Source: Nymphalis io
Lineage: Eukaryota > Arthropoda > Insecta > Lepidoptera > Nymphalidae
Direction of reading: 5' to 3'
NCBI RefSeq assembly: GCF_905147045.1
Contig: NC_065916.1
Location: forward strand, 3,872,561-3,936,560
DNA length: 64,000 nt
The first letter of the stretch is position 1, and every line of letters starts with the position of its first letter. Below, piece after piece: positions 1 through 11,790 of this stretch. The position numbers and the translations under genes were made by a program. The notes under the pieces were generated by a model. That model was not told the DNA's origin. It saw only the letters and a list, made by a program, of their open reading frames with translations, and did no database searches.

Positions 1-1620
1 TCAAATTAATAATCTAAGCGAACTGCCACAGATAATACACAATTAATTATTTAACACCATCATTTCATCGCTTACCATTACTTTATCAAATTAAATTAAT
101 TCGGATTAATTGATACTTTGAGGCAAAGAGATCTAATAAAATACGCACTTAAAATTTATGCAATAAGGACTATTATTGTATAAACAATAAGATATGTAAG
201 AAAATTTTAAAGTCGTTAAGAAGAAGATAAAAGTTAAAATGAATCTTAGTGGAATATATATAAAATACAAATTTGATGATATATATAGAGTAAATGTAAA
301 AAATACACTTATAAATATACATTTTTTTAGTAGGATTACTTTTTAGGTATTTTTAGTTCATACAAATTATAAATTAAAATATTTACTTACAATTGTTTTT
401 ACAGATGAAAAACGAAACAGCAAATTATTTAATTAATTTTGTTCCCATAAATATTTCTGAATTTCAAAATGGTGTCACTTAAAAATGTCTTACGTTTGTG
501 TTACATAAATACGTATATTTAACTTAAAATAGAAAGTTATATCAGCTTACAGGAACTAGAAAAATCATTTAGATTTAATGTACAAAATTTAAATACTTCG
601 ACAAAAGATATGTATACAACAATACAATAATATGAATCGCGCCAAAATTTAAATTTAAAATGGCGTCATGATTATGTTTAAAAATATTTAATATTTTAAT
701 AAATTTAAATAACACAATACGAATTTGAAAATGGTGTCTTTTCAAAATAACAGAATATGACATAACAGAGCATTTTTTAATATTCTTGAGGATGGTTATC
801 ACTCAAATGCTATTTCTGATGTTAGGTCTGCTATTCTTTTAATAATTATTGTTATTTAGCTTAGCGGTATTTTTTTCCATTCATGTTGCCGCAGAGTCTT
901 AAACACAGGCCATTCCTTATATATTCAAAATGGCGCCTAATAAGAATAAAATATAATTTTCAAGCAGTGATGAATCGCTTGAATTTTGTAAAAATTTACC
1001 AAAATAGTAATATATAATTTTGTTTTGGTACATATTCAAATTTAGTATTGCATAAGTTAGGTAATAGACGAAATTTCATTTATATTTATAACTGATCAGA
1101 ATATGATTGACGGGAATAGTTCGTGCTTATAATGCCTGAAGTTCTCAAAAAAATATGACCGAGTTATTACAACTTATACCTAAATACCTGGATGTTTATT
1201 TTTTAATTTATATATTATTAACATTATTTTATGCTGCAATTTTTTTAAATTTGTTATGGGTAATATAATAATCAGGTTAGTAAAGGTTTGAATATGTATT
1301 TTTATTTAAAAAAATAACTTTTAACGCGACACGTTTTCTTAGACCAAAAACGTAAATGATATTAATTATCTTTGTTTAAAAAAAATCTTATTCAACCATT
1401 AATTGCTTTTATTAAATTATGTTTAATATTATTGTAGTTTAATTAATATCGATGCCACAGATAGCTATAAAAATATTAATTAATACAAATCATAAAAAGT
1501 CAATGTCATATCGTCTAAAGTAAAATCGGCATTAAATAATTCGATCATTGATAGTTAGATATCGTAATGTTATATAAATATGTATCATTAACTTAAAATT
1601 GCAATTTATAAACAGGAACT
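1..1620. repeat. AT-rich unit, direct copy of 14,253-15,890
   Basis: No gene is seen. The sequence repeats 14,253-15,890 in the same orientation with rare substitutions, and is the inverse of ~31,520-33,160 and of 48,225-49,202 plus 53,858-53,930. It is very AT-rich, with isolated GC-containing boxes of the form CAAAATGGCGTC or close variants near 465, 655, 727 and 925. Segments around 490-600 and 1,565-1,620 are diverged copies of each other, so the unit has an internal period of about 1.06 kb. The short ORF at 575-802 is low complexity and I do not support it as a gene. Confidence 0.85.
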
Positions 1621-1637
1621 GGATATATCATTTAATG

Positions 1638-1940
1638 TACGTAACAGCACGTGAATGTCCTACTGCTGGGCTAAAGGCCTCCTCTCCCTTTTTTGAGGAG
1701 AAGGCTTGGAGCTTATTCTACCACGCTGCTCCAGTGCGGTTTGATGGAATACACATGTGGCAGAATTTCAGTGAAATTAGACACATGCAGGTTTCCTCAC
1801 GATGTTTTCCTTTACCGAAAAGCACGAGATGAATTTTAACAGAAATTAACCACATGAAAATTCAGAGGTGCTTGCCCGGGTTTAAACCAAGTTCATCGGT
1901 TAAGATTCACGCGTTCTTACCACTGGGCCATCTCGACCTT
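1638..1940 (-). mobile_element. tRNA-derived SINE (Metulj-like)
   Basis: Read on the minus strand it begins with a tRNA-like head: a box-A-like TGGCCCAGTGGT and, about 40 bases on, a degraded box B (GGTTTAAACCCG). A body typical of butterfly SINEs follows (AAACATCGTGAGGAAACC, then CCACATGTGTATTCCA), ending in GGGCTAAAGGCC-type sequence read on the plus strand. The resemblance to the Metulj family is from memory. It sits exactly where this tandem unit lost the 3' half of the GTPBP2-like gene, bridging exon-bearing DNA and the AT-rich unit. Confidence 0.75.
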
Positions 1941-2502
1941 ATTATCGTTATATAAATCGTTTGTATAATATAATTTTAAATATAAAGCTACAACCAGTAA
2001 ACCAGTACTCTGTAAGAACATTCTCTCACTCACCGCACAAAACGGTAATAATTGTAACATTTCACCACACGCATCATCATCATGTCAACATTTCACCGGA
2101 GAGTGATGAATCTAAAATTCTAGAATAGCACTACTGGCCGCGTATTTATATTCTGTCTTAAATACATGTAAGTTTTTATTTAGTAATAAGGTTTGAATTA
2201 GCGACCCACCTGTCGTCCTCTGCAAGTCCCGGGCGGACAGCCTCCGAAGGTGGGCCGCTCGTGTCCCGCGGCGTAGCCCCCCGGCCGCGCTAGCAGCACC
2301 ATGCCCTGCCACAATCCCGGCGGGAAGCGACCCAGGCCCAGCGACGCCGACTGTCCCGCGCGCACGCTGCCGCACGGGACGCGGTTGCGGTATATCGTGC
2401 GCACGGATATCTTCGGGAACTCGCCGGACTCCAGAGGTACTGGGGGGGGGGTGTTAAATATACGTCGCTCTATTCATCTCACAACTAACAGAACGCAACG
2501 CA

Positions 2503-5500
2503 TTTTATCCGTGCAGTGACGGAGAAAGAATACATTTCACTGCCCCTCTCTTTCCCATGGGTGTCGTAAGAGGCGACTAAGGGATATCTGAGCGACCATC
2601 TGCTCATCTGGTGGTAGGATGCTAACATCCGCCTGGCTTGTTACCACCGTACGCATGGTGAAAAACTCGTGAAGTGGCTTGCAGCCGCGTTTCGATGTCA
2701 GCCAGCGTTCAGCCAGAGCCCGAGCGAGTATTGCCGCGATGGGTGTTGGTCCAATTGGAGACGGCTGTTGAACCAATGCCGGGGGAAACTGTATTGACCT
2801 GCCGGACAGGGAGACCCGAAGAAACGACTGTTCCGCTGGCCGCCCGTGGCATAGTACAGGGGCCCGAGCGTGCCTAACCAGCTCGTGAGGCTGCCCCACC
2901 AGGCCACGCATAATCTCGGGGTGGACCGTCGTGCCGGTTGGTGACCGGTAGGTGGGGTCCCGGCGGCCACTTCCGGGGGGGTTCGGGGGCCCTTTCGTCC
3001 GGCGGGTCAGTGTATTTTTCCTTTTGGCAACCACTTGGGGAAACACGCCTCCACACTTTGCCCATCCCTATCGTGGCAATACATCGCTCGCTTCACGTCT
3101 CTTTTCCATTTTATTTTTCCCAAATGGCGCAACAAAACAGAAATAACGGTCGTACAGCGGTGCACACCCCCACCATACCCTCGCTGTTTGAGGTCGAGTT
3201 CTCTAACATCCGAGGACTCCACACTAACCTCAACGCTGTCCACCACCATCTCGAGACAGCACGGCCAGCAATGTTGTTTCTCACGGAGACACATATACTC
3301 CGTCCTGCCGATACCAGCTACCTTAATTATCCCGGCTACACGCTTGAAGAATCCTTCAAAGCGAAAGCCGGAGTATGCTTGTTCGTCAGGACGGATGTTT
3401 GCTGTCACCGACTGCGCTGCTTGGAGGACCCCTCCTTCTCCATGTTGGTGGTACGTGTGGACCTGGTTCGTCAGAGCCGAGTCTACGTGTGCCTCTACAG
3501 ATCCCACAATGGTGACTTGGAGACAAGCCGATTATTTGACCATCTTAGTCGGGTGGCAGATGCTGCGCAAGAGCAATTTCCTAACGCGGAATTGGTGTTT
3601 TTGGGGGATTTTAATGCTCACCCCGAATCCTGGTTGAAATCCCTCAAAACTGACCATGCTGGAAGGACTGCTCATGCTTTTGCTCTCACACATGACTTGA
3701 CCCAACTGGTTGATCAGCCCACCAGGATCCCAGACATTGATGGACAAGCACCTTCTCTACTGGACCTTCTGCTGACTTCTCACCCGGTGCTGTTGCTGGC
3801 GAGATCATGCTGGGAATGGAATACTACATTCCTAGCTCAGATCTTGTCAGTAGGAGTACGCGTAACCGTTGGTTCACTCGTGAATGTGCGGATGCTGTAT
3901 CATCTAAGCAGGCGGCATATCGCAAGTGGATCAACAGCTGCATTAGCGGGGCATCTAACATTGACTCACTGAAAGCAAACTATAATAAAAATTCCAAGTC
4001 CTGTAGAAAGGCATACACGAGAGCGGATGCACAGCGCATTGTACAGATTGGTCATGACCTCGTTTCGCATCCTAGGGGCTCCCATAGCTTCTGACGTCTG
4101 ACCAAGTCTGTGCAAAACAATTTCTGCCAACCTTCGCTGCCACCGCTCAGAAATCCGGACGGATCGCTAGCTCACAGTCCGCAAGAGCAAGCTGATCTCC
4201 TGGCTAAGCTCTTTGCCGACAATTCCGTCATCGATGATTGTAGTGCACTGCCACCTACAATACCTGCATGTGGCCATACGATGCCTGACTTTAAAATCAG
4301 GCAACGTGATGTGCATGCGGAGCTGCAATCACGTGATGTACGGAAAGCTAGCGGTCCCGATGAAATACCAGCCATAGTGCTGAAGAAGTGCGCAGCGGAG
4401 CTGTCTCCTGTGTTAACGCGCCTGTTACAACTTTCTCTCTCTTCGGGAAGTTTGCCGGAGGCTTGGAGAAGAGCTAATGTGCAAGCGGTTCCCAAAAAAG
4501 GGGATCGGTCTGACCCGGCAAATTATCGGCCAATAGCTATCACCTCAGTACTTTGTAAGGTGATTGAAGGGATTCTAAACAACCAACTGATCCATTACCT
4601 AGAAGATCACTGTCTATTTAATGATCGTCAGTACGGGTTTCGACCAAAACGGTCCACAGGTGATCTTCTAGCGTATGTAACACACCTCTGGGGTGAAGCT
4701 ATCGACAAGAATGGAGAATCGTTGTCTGTCAGCCTCGATTTCTCCAAGGCTTTCGACAGGGTCTGGCACAGAAGTCTTCTCTCCAAGCTACTGGCATATG
4801 GTCTGCCTGCTCAGCTATGCACCTGGATTGCCAGCTTCCTACACAAGCGTAGCCTTCGTGTTTTAGTAGATGGTTGCGCTTCACAATTCTATGTAGGGAA
4901 TGCTGGGGTCCCCCAGGGATCTGTGCTATCTCCCACACTCTTTCTTTTGCATGATCAATGCTCTCCCTTGGGAACATACATTGCTATGCAGATGATAGTA
5001 CAGTGCATGGTGGATACCACGCACGCGCAGTGGCTGGGCGGGCGGAAACTGAGGAGAGGCGGGAGAGTCTTGACATTGAACTCGATGGGACGTTAGAGCT
5101 CATTACCAAATGGGGTTCTGATAATCTTGTTGAGTTTAATGCCAAGAAAACACAGGTATGCGCTCTCACGGCGAAAAAGTCAACATTTTCCCCTCTTCCC
5201 TCCCTCTGTGGTACTCCGCTGGTGATGCAAAGCAAAATCGCCATGCTGGGGATTGACGTTCGCTGCGACCTTAGTCCAAGGGATTACATCGAGGCTGTTA
5301 TAAAAACAGCTTCACGGAAACTCGGAGTTCTGAACAAGGTGCGGCGCTTTTTCACGCCACAACAACTGTGCCTGCTGTACAAAACACAGGTACGGTCTTG
5401 CGTGGAATATTGCTCGCACCTTTGGGATGGCTCCGCTAAGTACCTACTTGAGGCCTTGGACCGGTTGCAGCGACGTGCCGTACGCATTATTGGCGACGTA

Positions 5501-5948
5501 AAGGTCACAAACACCCTTGAACCTTTACAATTGCGTCGTGAGATAGCAGCACTGAGCGCTTTCTATCGACTGTATCACGGCGAGTGATCTGAGGAATTAT
5601 TCTCTCTAATTCCTCCTTCCCCCTCCTTCTTAAGTCCACGCGAGCTGGTTCTCGATGTCACCGCCTAACTGTGACATCAATTCCATCGCGAACAAAGAAA
5701 TTTGGCAACTCCTTTCTTTGTCGCACTTCCAAAAAATGGAATTCCTTACCAGCTCACGTGTTCCCCTCCTCTTACAACCCGGGTTCCTTCAAACGAGGCG
5801 TGAAGAGGCATCTTGCGGGCCGGCAAGGCGAAGGCGGCTAGTGCAGAACGTTTTTCCCGTCTGTACTGGCCGTCGTCGCGTTTGGACTCTACTACCACTT
5901 ACCATCAGGTGGAGTAGAGTCATTTGCCCTCCCGGCGAATAAAAAAAA
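2503..5948 (+). mobile_element. LINE-A copy 1 (non-LTR retrotransposon, decayed)
   Basis: The 5' end starts TTTTATCCGTGCAGTGACGG, like full-length copy 3 at 37,111. The 3' end is a poly-A tract at 5,941. AACGCA flanks both sides (2,497-2,502 and 5,949-5,954) as target-site duplication, and an empty site survives near 20,137-20,150. Coding lesions: a 217-bp deletion at ~3,789 joining two frames, a TGG-to-TGA stop at 4,092-4,094 shared with the right-arm copy, a rearranged stretch near 4,950, and a TGA at 5,585-5,587. Endonuclease residues (GDFNAH), RT motifs (KAFDRVWH, GVPQGSVLSP, CYADDS) and the C-terminal LQRRAVRIIG region are visible. The clade is jockey/CR1-like; I cannot resolve it. Confidence 0.9.
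5885..5921 (+). other. 3' hairpin of LINE-A copy 1
   Basis: Just before the poly-A tail, GACTCTACT pairs perfectly with AGTAGAGTC (9 bp). After one bulged A, CCACTT pairs with AGGTGG around the loop ACCATC. The upper stem contains a T-G pair that is a wobble only in the LINE sense RNA; in the antisense it would be an A-C mismatch. Equivalent hairpins lie at 24,172-24,208, 33,478-33,514 and 45,253-45,289. Such 3' structures are known in other LINEs as RT recognition sites; that role here is inference. Confidence 0.7.
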
Positions 5949-6289
5949 AACGCACCTATGATAAGTTCGTCGCCCTCGTAGAGTCGCCCTCGCGCGAGCA
6001 GTCCCCCCACGATGGGCCCCGTCGAGTCCCCTACGTGGAAAATTCGTCTATTTGAAACTCGCACGCCTCCTGTAAAGTGACATAAATTATAACATTTATA
6101 ATTTAATAAAAAGGATACTAGTCAACTGCGCAACATATGGTTCACTCACGTCCTCGGGGCGCTGCATGTCGCGGCGCGGCGCCAGCGCCAGCAGGCACGC
6201 GTGCAGCGCGTTGAGGCCGGCGCCGCGCACGCAGCTCACCGGGAACACGGCCACCCTGCCGGCCGACACTACTGTGATTTGCGTTCAAC

Positions 6290-6540
6290 TATATATATAT
6301 ATCTGATCCGAAACTAAGCAGAGCTTGTACTATGGCAACCAGACAACTGATATACTATTGTATAGACAATTACACACAGACTCAGGAAAAACAGACATGT
6401 TAATGCACACAATTGTCTGTCCTGAGTGGGAACCGAACCCACAACCTTTGGCGTGAAAGGCAAGTATCTAGCAAGGGTGGTTGGCGTAGCTATAGACAAT
6501 ACTATTACCATTACCAATAGTATGGAACTCGTTTTAAGGT
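6290..6540 (-). mobile_element. tRNA-derived SINE2, diverged intronic copy
   Basis: Reading the minus strand, a tRNA-like head (GGTTCGGTTCCCACTCAGG, box B region) is followed by TGTGTGCATTAACATGTCTG and the body ending near CTTGTACTATGG and TCGGATCAG. It is the same family as the SINEs in the satellite arrays but more diverged and shorter. It lies between exons KPLLI and VAVF of the GTPBP2-like pseudogene. The mirrored copy is at about 44,690-44,878. Confidence 0.7.
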
Positions 6541-6897
6541 CATACATAAGAGTTCACCCAGAAACACTTCGGGTTAAATAAAGGCTTGTGAAGCTACTCA
6601 CTCCTCATCCTTTTTGATTTCCTCGTCTAGATTGTCTATGGTGTCCAGTATCGACTTTTGCGGCGCAACGCAGTTCCTTGCCATATTCTCGTCAGTTATT
6701 AACAGCGGTTTCTGTAATAATACCAATATATACAATTACTTTAAATTTAAATAAATCTATAAATTATACAGCATCCCTGATTTATCATCTCGTACTCCTT
6801 GAAGAACATCGCGAGGAAACCTGCATGTTTCCAATTACAATATATACTAATATTATAAATGGGAAAGTAAATATATCTGTTTGTCTGTTAAACTTTC

Positions 6898-6990
6898 CCC
6901 CCTTTATATGTGTGCAATTGGGCCACCTGATGGTAAGTGGTCACCATCACCCATAAGCATTGATGTAAGAAATAATAACCTAGTTTATAA
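6898..6990. repeat. Short interspersed repeat, truncated copy
   Basis: Contains CCACCTGATGGTAAGTGG at 6,923-6,940 followed by CACCATCACCCATA, the start of a repeat family seen longer at 20,585-20,870. On its left, 6,790-6,830 holds a fragment of the Metulj-like SINE body (CGAGGAAACCTGCATG). The mirrored copy is at 44,217-44,275. Confidence 0.65.
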
Positions 6991-7153
6991 GCTAGTCTTT
7001 ATAGATGCTATTTAAAATAAAATCACTGACTTTATTAGCGGGTTCCAACAATTGAGCCAGCCTCGCTACAACAGCGTTGATGTTGCTAACCAGTTCACAC
7101 CGAAGACCGATGTGTTCTTCTGTGATGCGAGTTATACCGGCTGTTGCCGAAAT

Positions 7154-7639
7154 CTAGAAATAAAAAAAAAACTTTATAGTATAAGTTGATAATATGACTA
7201 CAGTGCCATCTATAATATTATCTTGTAGCTGAATTAAAAAACATGCACCCACTGGGTCGCTGTGACCCTGGCCCCTCGGGCCAAAAATTAAAGACACGAC
7301 AGGTAAGGGGGCAACCCCGCAGCCCGTACCCAGACTGGCCTAGTCCAGTTAGGAGGAACCAACTCTCTCTCTTAAAAAACTTTCATTAATAAGACGTATT
7401 GCTCGATAAGGGTTTATAAATATGATAAAAAATTGTGTTTAAACTCTTACATAGTTTAATTGTAGCAAAAGAGTTTAGTTTTTTGCCGATTATTTTTAGT
7501 AGGATCTACAGTTTGAGCCGGTATTAGGTCTATATATTATTACCTGAATAAATTATTTTGATTTTGAGCTGTTTGTAAAAATGTATTAATAAGATAAGAT
7601 ATTTATTCAATAAAATGAAAATTAACTTTTGGTTTTATA
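7154..7639. other. Intronic/intergenic stretch, no gene
   Basis: It begins with the acceptor of the 7,031-7,153 exon (minus strand). It contains a moderately GC-rich patch at ~7,240-7,370 (GGGGCAACCCCGCAGCCCG) that I recognise only as another dispersed repeat fragment, then AT-rich DNA up to the LTR. The mirror is at 43,494-43,979. I see nothing coding. Confidence 0.6.
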
Positions 7640-8075
7640 TGAAGCGGGTCGTAGCTTAACCACCATTTAAAAACTCCGGCAGACTTTAAGAGTTATTTAT
7701 TGTGACAAGTCAACAATGTTTACATTAGAGCGTACAGTAAAAATAGTTGAAATAATTAATTTATTAAAAATAAACAACAACAACAGCGCTTATATAGGCA
7801 TTCCCCTCTCACGATGACCACCACGCGTGCTTGCCACTTTTGGGACCTCCTCCTAGGCGAAAACAAAAGCGATGCATGCGGCCATCTTGCTGGGGGCGTG
7901 GTCAAGCGTGTGACATCGCTGCGAGGACAATAGATGCGCATGCGACCATATTGCCGAAGGGGCGTATCCATACGTGTGACGACATACATCAGACCACTGC
8001 AACATCACCTGATCGATGACGTAGTTGATCAGGTGATGTTTGTGCTGCGTTTAGACGCATTGTGCACTCGCCACA
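7640..8075 (-). repeat. 3' LTR of left gypsy element
   Basis: This 436-bp LTR ends at 8,075, next to the purine-rich tract reading GGCGGGGAAG on the minus strand. It includes the TATATAAG core promoter, AATAAA signals and the 13-bp stem dyad near its 5' end. It is nearly identical to the 5' LTR at 11,791-12,226, with a few substitutions by eye. Confidence 0.92.
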
Positions 8076-8098
8076 CTACTTCCCCGCCGAGACCGTGA

Positions 8099-10629
8099 CT
8101 ACGGGCGATAGTAGTTTGGGAATCTGACCACTCTACCACTCCTGGTTTTACTGGCAGGGATGGCATCAGACTTCTCCTGAACTTTGATATTCTGGTCTGT
8201 CTGGTCCTCAGCGAGTATGTAAGCTGGTTTCAGTCTGTCTATGCTGATTCGCTGCTTTTTGCCTTGTACGTCGATGTCAAAGGTTTTCTCCTCGCGTCGC
8301 AGCACCCTGTATGGACCTGAATAAGGTGCTTGAAGGGGTTTCCGATGGGGACCCTGCCGGATAAATACGTGCGAGGTAAGCATAAGGTCTTTTGGTATGT
8401 AAAAAGTTTGATTAGAACTTGTGTGCCAAGATGATGGTTGTGGCCTTAATTTATTGACATGTGTTCGGATTCTACCAATGAATTCGGTAATGTCCTCGAT
8501 GGTTGGGGGTGCTGATGAGAAGAACTGTCCAGGTAACCGCAGTGGTTCCCCGTAGACAAGTTCGGCAGTTGAAGCTTTAATGTCATCCTTGTATGCACTG
8601 CGTATACCTAGTAATACCCAAGGTAACACTTATACCCAGTTCGGGGTAGAATGACAATGACAAGTGCCGTTGTGGTATGATGGTTGGCACCGATGAGCTT
8701 GACCAGTTCTTTGAAAGCGCCCGACTCAAACTGCCGTCCACGGTCAGTGGTGATGTGTTCGGGGCACCCGAACCGTGATATCCAACCACTGGAAAGGGCA
8801 GCAATGCAGCTTTCGGCGGTGATGTCTTGTAGTGGGTAGACTTCTGGCCACCTTGTGTAGCGGTCCACGATGGTTAGGCAGTACCTGTAACCTAAACATA
8901 AAGGTAAAGGACCTATCAAATCCAAGTGGATGTGTCGAAAACGTGCGGAAGGGCTTTCGAAGGCTTGTAGCGGAGCTTGAGTGTGTCTGGTCACTTTGCT
9001 TTGCTGACATTGTTGACACTCCTTTACCCATTGTCGACAGTCTTTGCGGATACCAGGCCAAATGTAGCGCTCTGTAACTAATTTGACCGTAGGCTTGGCT
9101 CCTGGATGGCTTAAATTGTGGAGCGAATCGAATACCTGCTTGCGATATGAAGGTGTGATGAATGGTCGAGGATTACTTTGAGAGACATCGCAGTATACCA
9201 GAAGAGGTGGCTCTGACTCTAATCGTATTTTCTTCAACCTAAGCGCAGACCCATTTTTCAGCAGGTCCTGTAGCTCGCTGTCCGCCTCTTGTGCTTTGAC
9301 CAGGGAGTGGTAATCTAAGGGTATAGAAACCGCCTCGATACGCGAAAGGGCATCTGAAACAATATTGTCTTTACCAGCTACATATCTGAAGTCTGTGGTG
9401 AATTGGCTTATAAAGTCCAAGTAGCGAAACTGGCGTGGCGAACTGTTCTCTCGGTGATTGGCAAAGACAAACGTAAGTGGTTTATGGTCCGTGATGATAC
9501 AAAATGTCCGAGCTTCCACCATAAATCTGAAATGTCTAATTGCGTCATACACTGCCAATAACTCTCGGTCATATGGGCTGTACTTTTTCTGTGATGGACT
9601 TAGCTTCCTCGAAAAGAATGCTAAGGGTTGCCATTCATTGTTCTTGAACTGTTGCAGCACAGCGCCTATTGCGGTATCTGAAGCGTCCGTCTGTATGGAC
9701 AGTTCTGCTTGAGGATCTGGGTGGACCAAAAGCGTGGCTTCTGAAAGTTGCTTTTTAGACAGTTCGAAAGACTCTAATAGGGCAGGCGTCATGTTAATAG
9801 GCTGCGATCCCTTCGTTTTAGGCCCAACGAGGAGTTGGTTGAGCGGTGCCTGAACTTTTGCAGCATTAGGTATAAAACTGCGATAAAAATTGATCATACC
9901 TAAAAATCTTCGTAATTCTTTTAGCGTCTTGGGAACCGGGAAGTTCTGAGTGGCTTCAACCTTCGATTCTAACGGCTGTATTCCTGCTGCTGACACGTTG
10001 TGGCCCAGGAACTGGACTTGCGTTTTGCCGAAAGTACATTTGTTGGTATTTATTAGAACTCCATATTCTGCTAGTCTTTGGAACAACAACTTGAGATGCT
10101 CCTGATGAAGGGTACTGCTGCTGCTGAAGACTAGAATGTCATCCAGGTACCCGTAACAAAAATCTAAGCCCCGCAGTACCTCGTCCATGAATCTTTGAAA
10201 GGTCTGTGCGGCGTTACGAAGACCGAACGTCATGAACGGGAATTCGTAAAGCCCGAAAGGAGTGGCGATAGCGGTTTTCGGAATGTCGTCTTCGTATACT
10301 GGTATCTGATGATAAGCTTTAACCAGGTCTATGGTTGAAAAGACCGTACTGCCTGTCAACTGGCACGTAAAATCATGCAAGTGCCTGATAGGGTACTTAT
10401 CGGGAATTGTACGGGCGTTTAGGGCTCTGTAATCGTCGCACGGTCGCCACCCGTCGTTTTTCTTCTTAGTTAAATGTAACGGTGATGACCATGGGCTGTC
10501 AGATCTTCTTGCTGTGCCACTCTGTAACATCTCTTCGAACTCTTGCTTAGCAATTTTTAGTCTTTCCGGGTCTAACCGTCGCGGGCGGCTAGATACCGGT
10601 GGTCCATCGGTGGTACGGATATGGTGCAC
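8099..10629 (-). pseudogene. gypsy pol, left copy (RT-RNase H-integrase), broken
   Basis: From 10,629 downward the frame encodes RT with the FSTIDLVKAYHQI and YLDD motifs (YLDD at about residues 161-164), RNase H (QTDASDTAIGAVL) and integrase with an HHCC-type zinc module (CQQCQQ) and two of the three catalytic acidic residues (HLDLIG, TTDRGRQF). A deletion near 8,650-8,670 removes the stretch holding the third acidic residue and shifts frame at 8,629, after which the C-terminal domain continues in another frame to 8,099. The right copy keeps that stretch. No complete protease is present upstream. It belongs to a self-mobile element, not to a host pathway. Confidence 0.9.
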
Positions 10630-10971
10630 CGTAGAGTGTTTGGTGATGTGCGGCTTTCCAGCAGGACGAGTGATTTCTGGGAATTCTCTAAGCAGGCGAT
10701 GATAAGATGTATCCTCTAAAGTCGTACGGACTGAGGAAATTGTTTCCGTAGAACGTTGTTTCGGGAGTGCAACAGCAAGTGTGGTAACACCGTCAACAAG
10801 GCGCTGGTTGCGACAGTCGACTAGCAGGTTGTAGTAACTTAAAAATCGACGCCGATGATGGGCTTTGAGACGTCTGCTACGACGAATGGTACGGTCTATA
10901 ATGGTACCAACAGTATGGGTAGTTATTTGTTTGTGAGCGGGAACGTGCGCAGGAATGTCGTCGCGATCTGT

Positions 10972-11742
10972 CTATGGCGAATCGTGAGCGTGGAGAGTGA
11001 GGGATCGTGGCTGTCTTCGGTTAAGTTGCATGCTAAGTATCTCCATCTGCTTGCTCAGCTCAGCTACGGTCTGGCTCAGGCTTTCGAAACTAGTACTTGG
11101 TACTCCTAGAGTGGAACTAGATGCACTAGCTACTTGCCCGGCTACTCGACCGGCTACTGGCACGGCTACTTGCTCGGACACTTGCAATGTTGCTGGAACG
11201 ATTTCGTTGATACGGTCGGCAAGCTCTGCCATGTCTTCAAGGCTCATCTTCGTATGCTGCGCTGCTATACACGTCTGCAAATGCGTTGGGAGTCGACTTG
11301 ACCAGATGGTACGGATAAAATCGGTTGGAACAGTTGGCCCAGCTAGGTGTTGTAGATGCCGTAAAAATTGTGTGGGCTTTCTATCACCGAGTTCCTCGTG
11401 CATTAGCAGTTGTTTTATTTTACGCTCTTGTGAAGCTGACAGCCTCCGTATTAATTCGGCTTTTAATTTGTCGTACCTGCCGGTGGAAGGTGGAGCTACG
11501 ACCAGGTCCCTTATTTCCGCCGTGTGCTGTGGTTCCAGTTGCGCTAGTACGTAATAGAACTTCGTGGAGTCTTCTCGGATGCCGGACAGGGTGAATTGGC
11601 CTTCGAGCTGTTCGAACCATAATTCTGGATCATCTGGGTTGAATACAGGTACTCTCACTCCAACTCGCATCGTTTCTCCAGTGGCCGGAAGGGCGGTAAC
11701 AGCTGTGGCGTCACGTGATAATGGAGCGTCCGGCATTGACAT
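10972..11742 (-). pseudogene. gypsy gag, left copy, frameshifted
   Basis: The initiator ATG is at about 11,740-11,742 (MSMPDAPLS), just inside the LTR and primer site. The protein has the FNPDDPELWFEQLE region typical of gag in CsRn1-type insect elements. It matches the right copy almost residue for residue until an 11-bp insertion at ~10,990 shifts frame and ends the ORF at 10,972. The gag-pol junction downstream is compacted: the zinc knuckle is cut off after a CWYH start and the protease catalytic motif is missing. Confidence 0.85.
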
Positions 11743-11790
11743 CTTGAAAGGTCTTCTTCTTCTTCGTGCTTCAAACGTCGGGGTCACCAG

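Larger units (their letters stand above)
2210..7153 (-). pseudogene. GTPBP2-like gene, 5'-half exons, left copy X
   Basis: Minus-strand exons with GT-AG borders: 7,031-7,153 (post-G3 region, TAGITR), 6,602-6,711 (KPLLITDEN), 6,150-6,255 (VAVFPVSCVRGAGLNALHA), 5,956-6,069 (FQIDEIFHVGDS) and 2,210-2,439 (RTIYRNRVPC, GQSASLGLG, GMVLLARP). Together they follow the order of GTPBP1/GTPBP2 translational-GTPase-like proteins from the end of the G domain into the beta-barrel domain; FQIDEI, RNR and RAGQ point to GTPBP2. Lesions: a net 39-bp in-frame deletion in the first exon removes the NKxD-like region, a 1-bp deletion frameshifts 5,956-6,069, and LINE-A1 sits in the last intron 7 bp past the donor. 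P-loop exons and the 3' half are absent. Family assignment is from remembered homologues; a pseudogene is near certain. Confidence 0.85.

Noticed and set aside
575..802. 75-codon ORF conserved in three AT-rich copies
   Set aside because: Conservation is explained by recent duplication of the whole unit; composition is low complexity and no start context or domain supports a gene.
7756..7989. 77-codon ORF present in all four LTRs
   Set aside because: It lies inside the LTR and overlaps the U3/TATA region; it repeats only because the LTR repeats.
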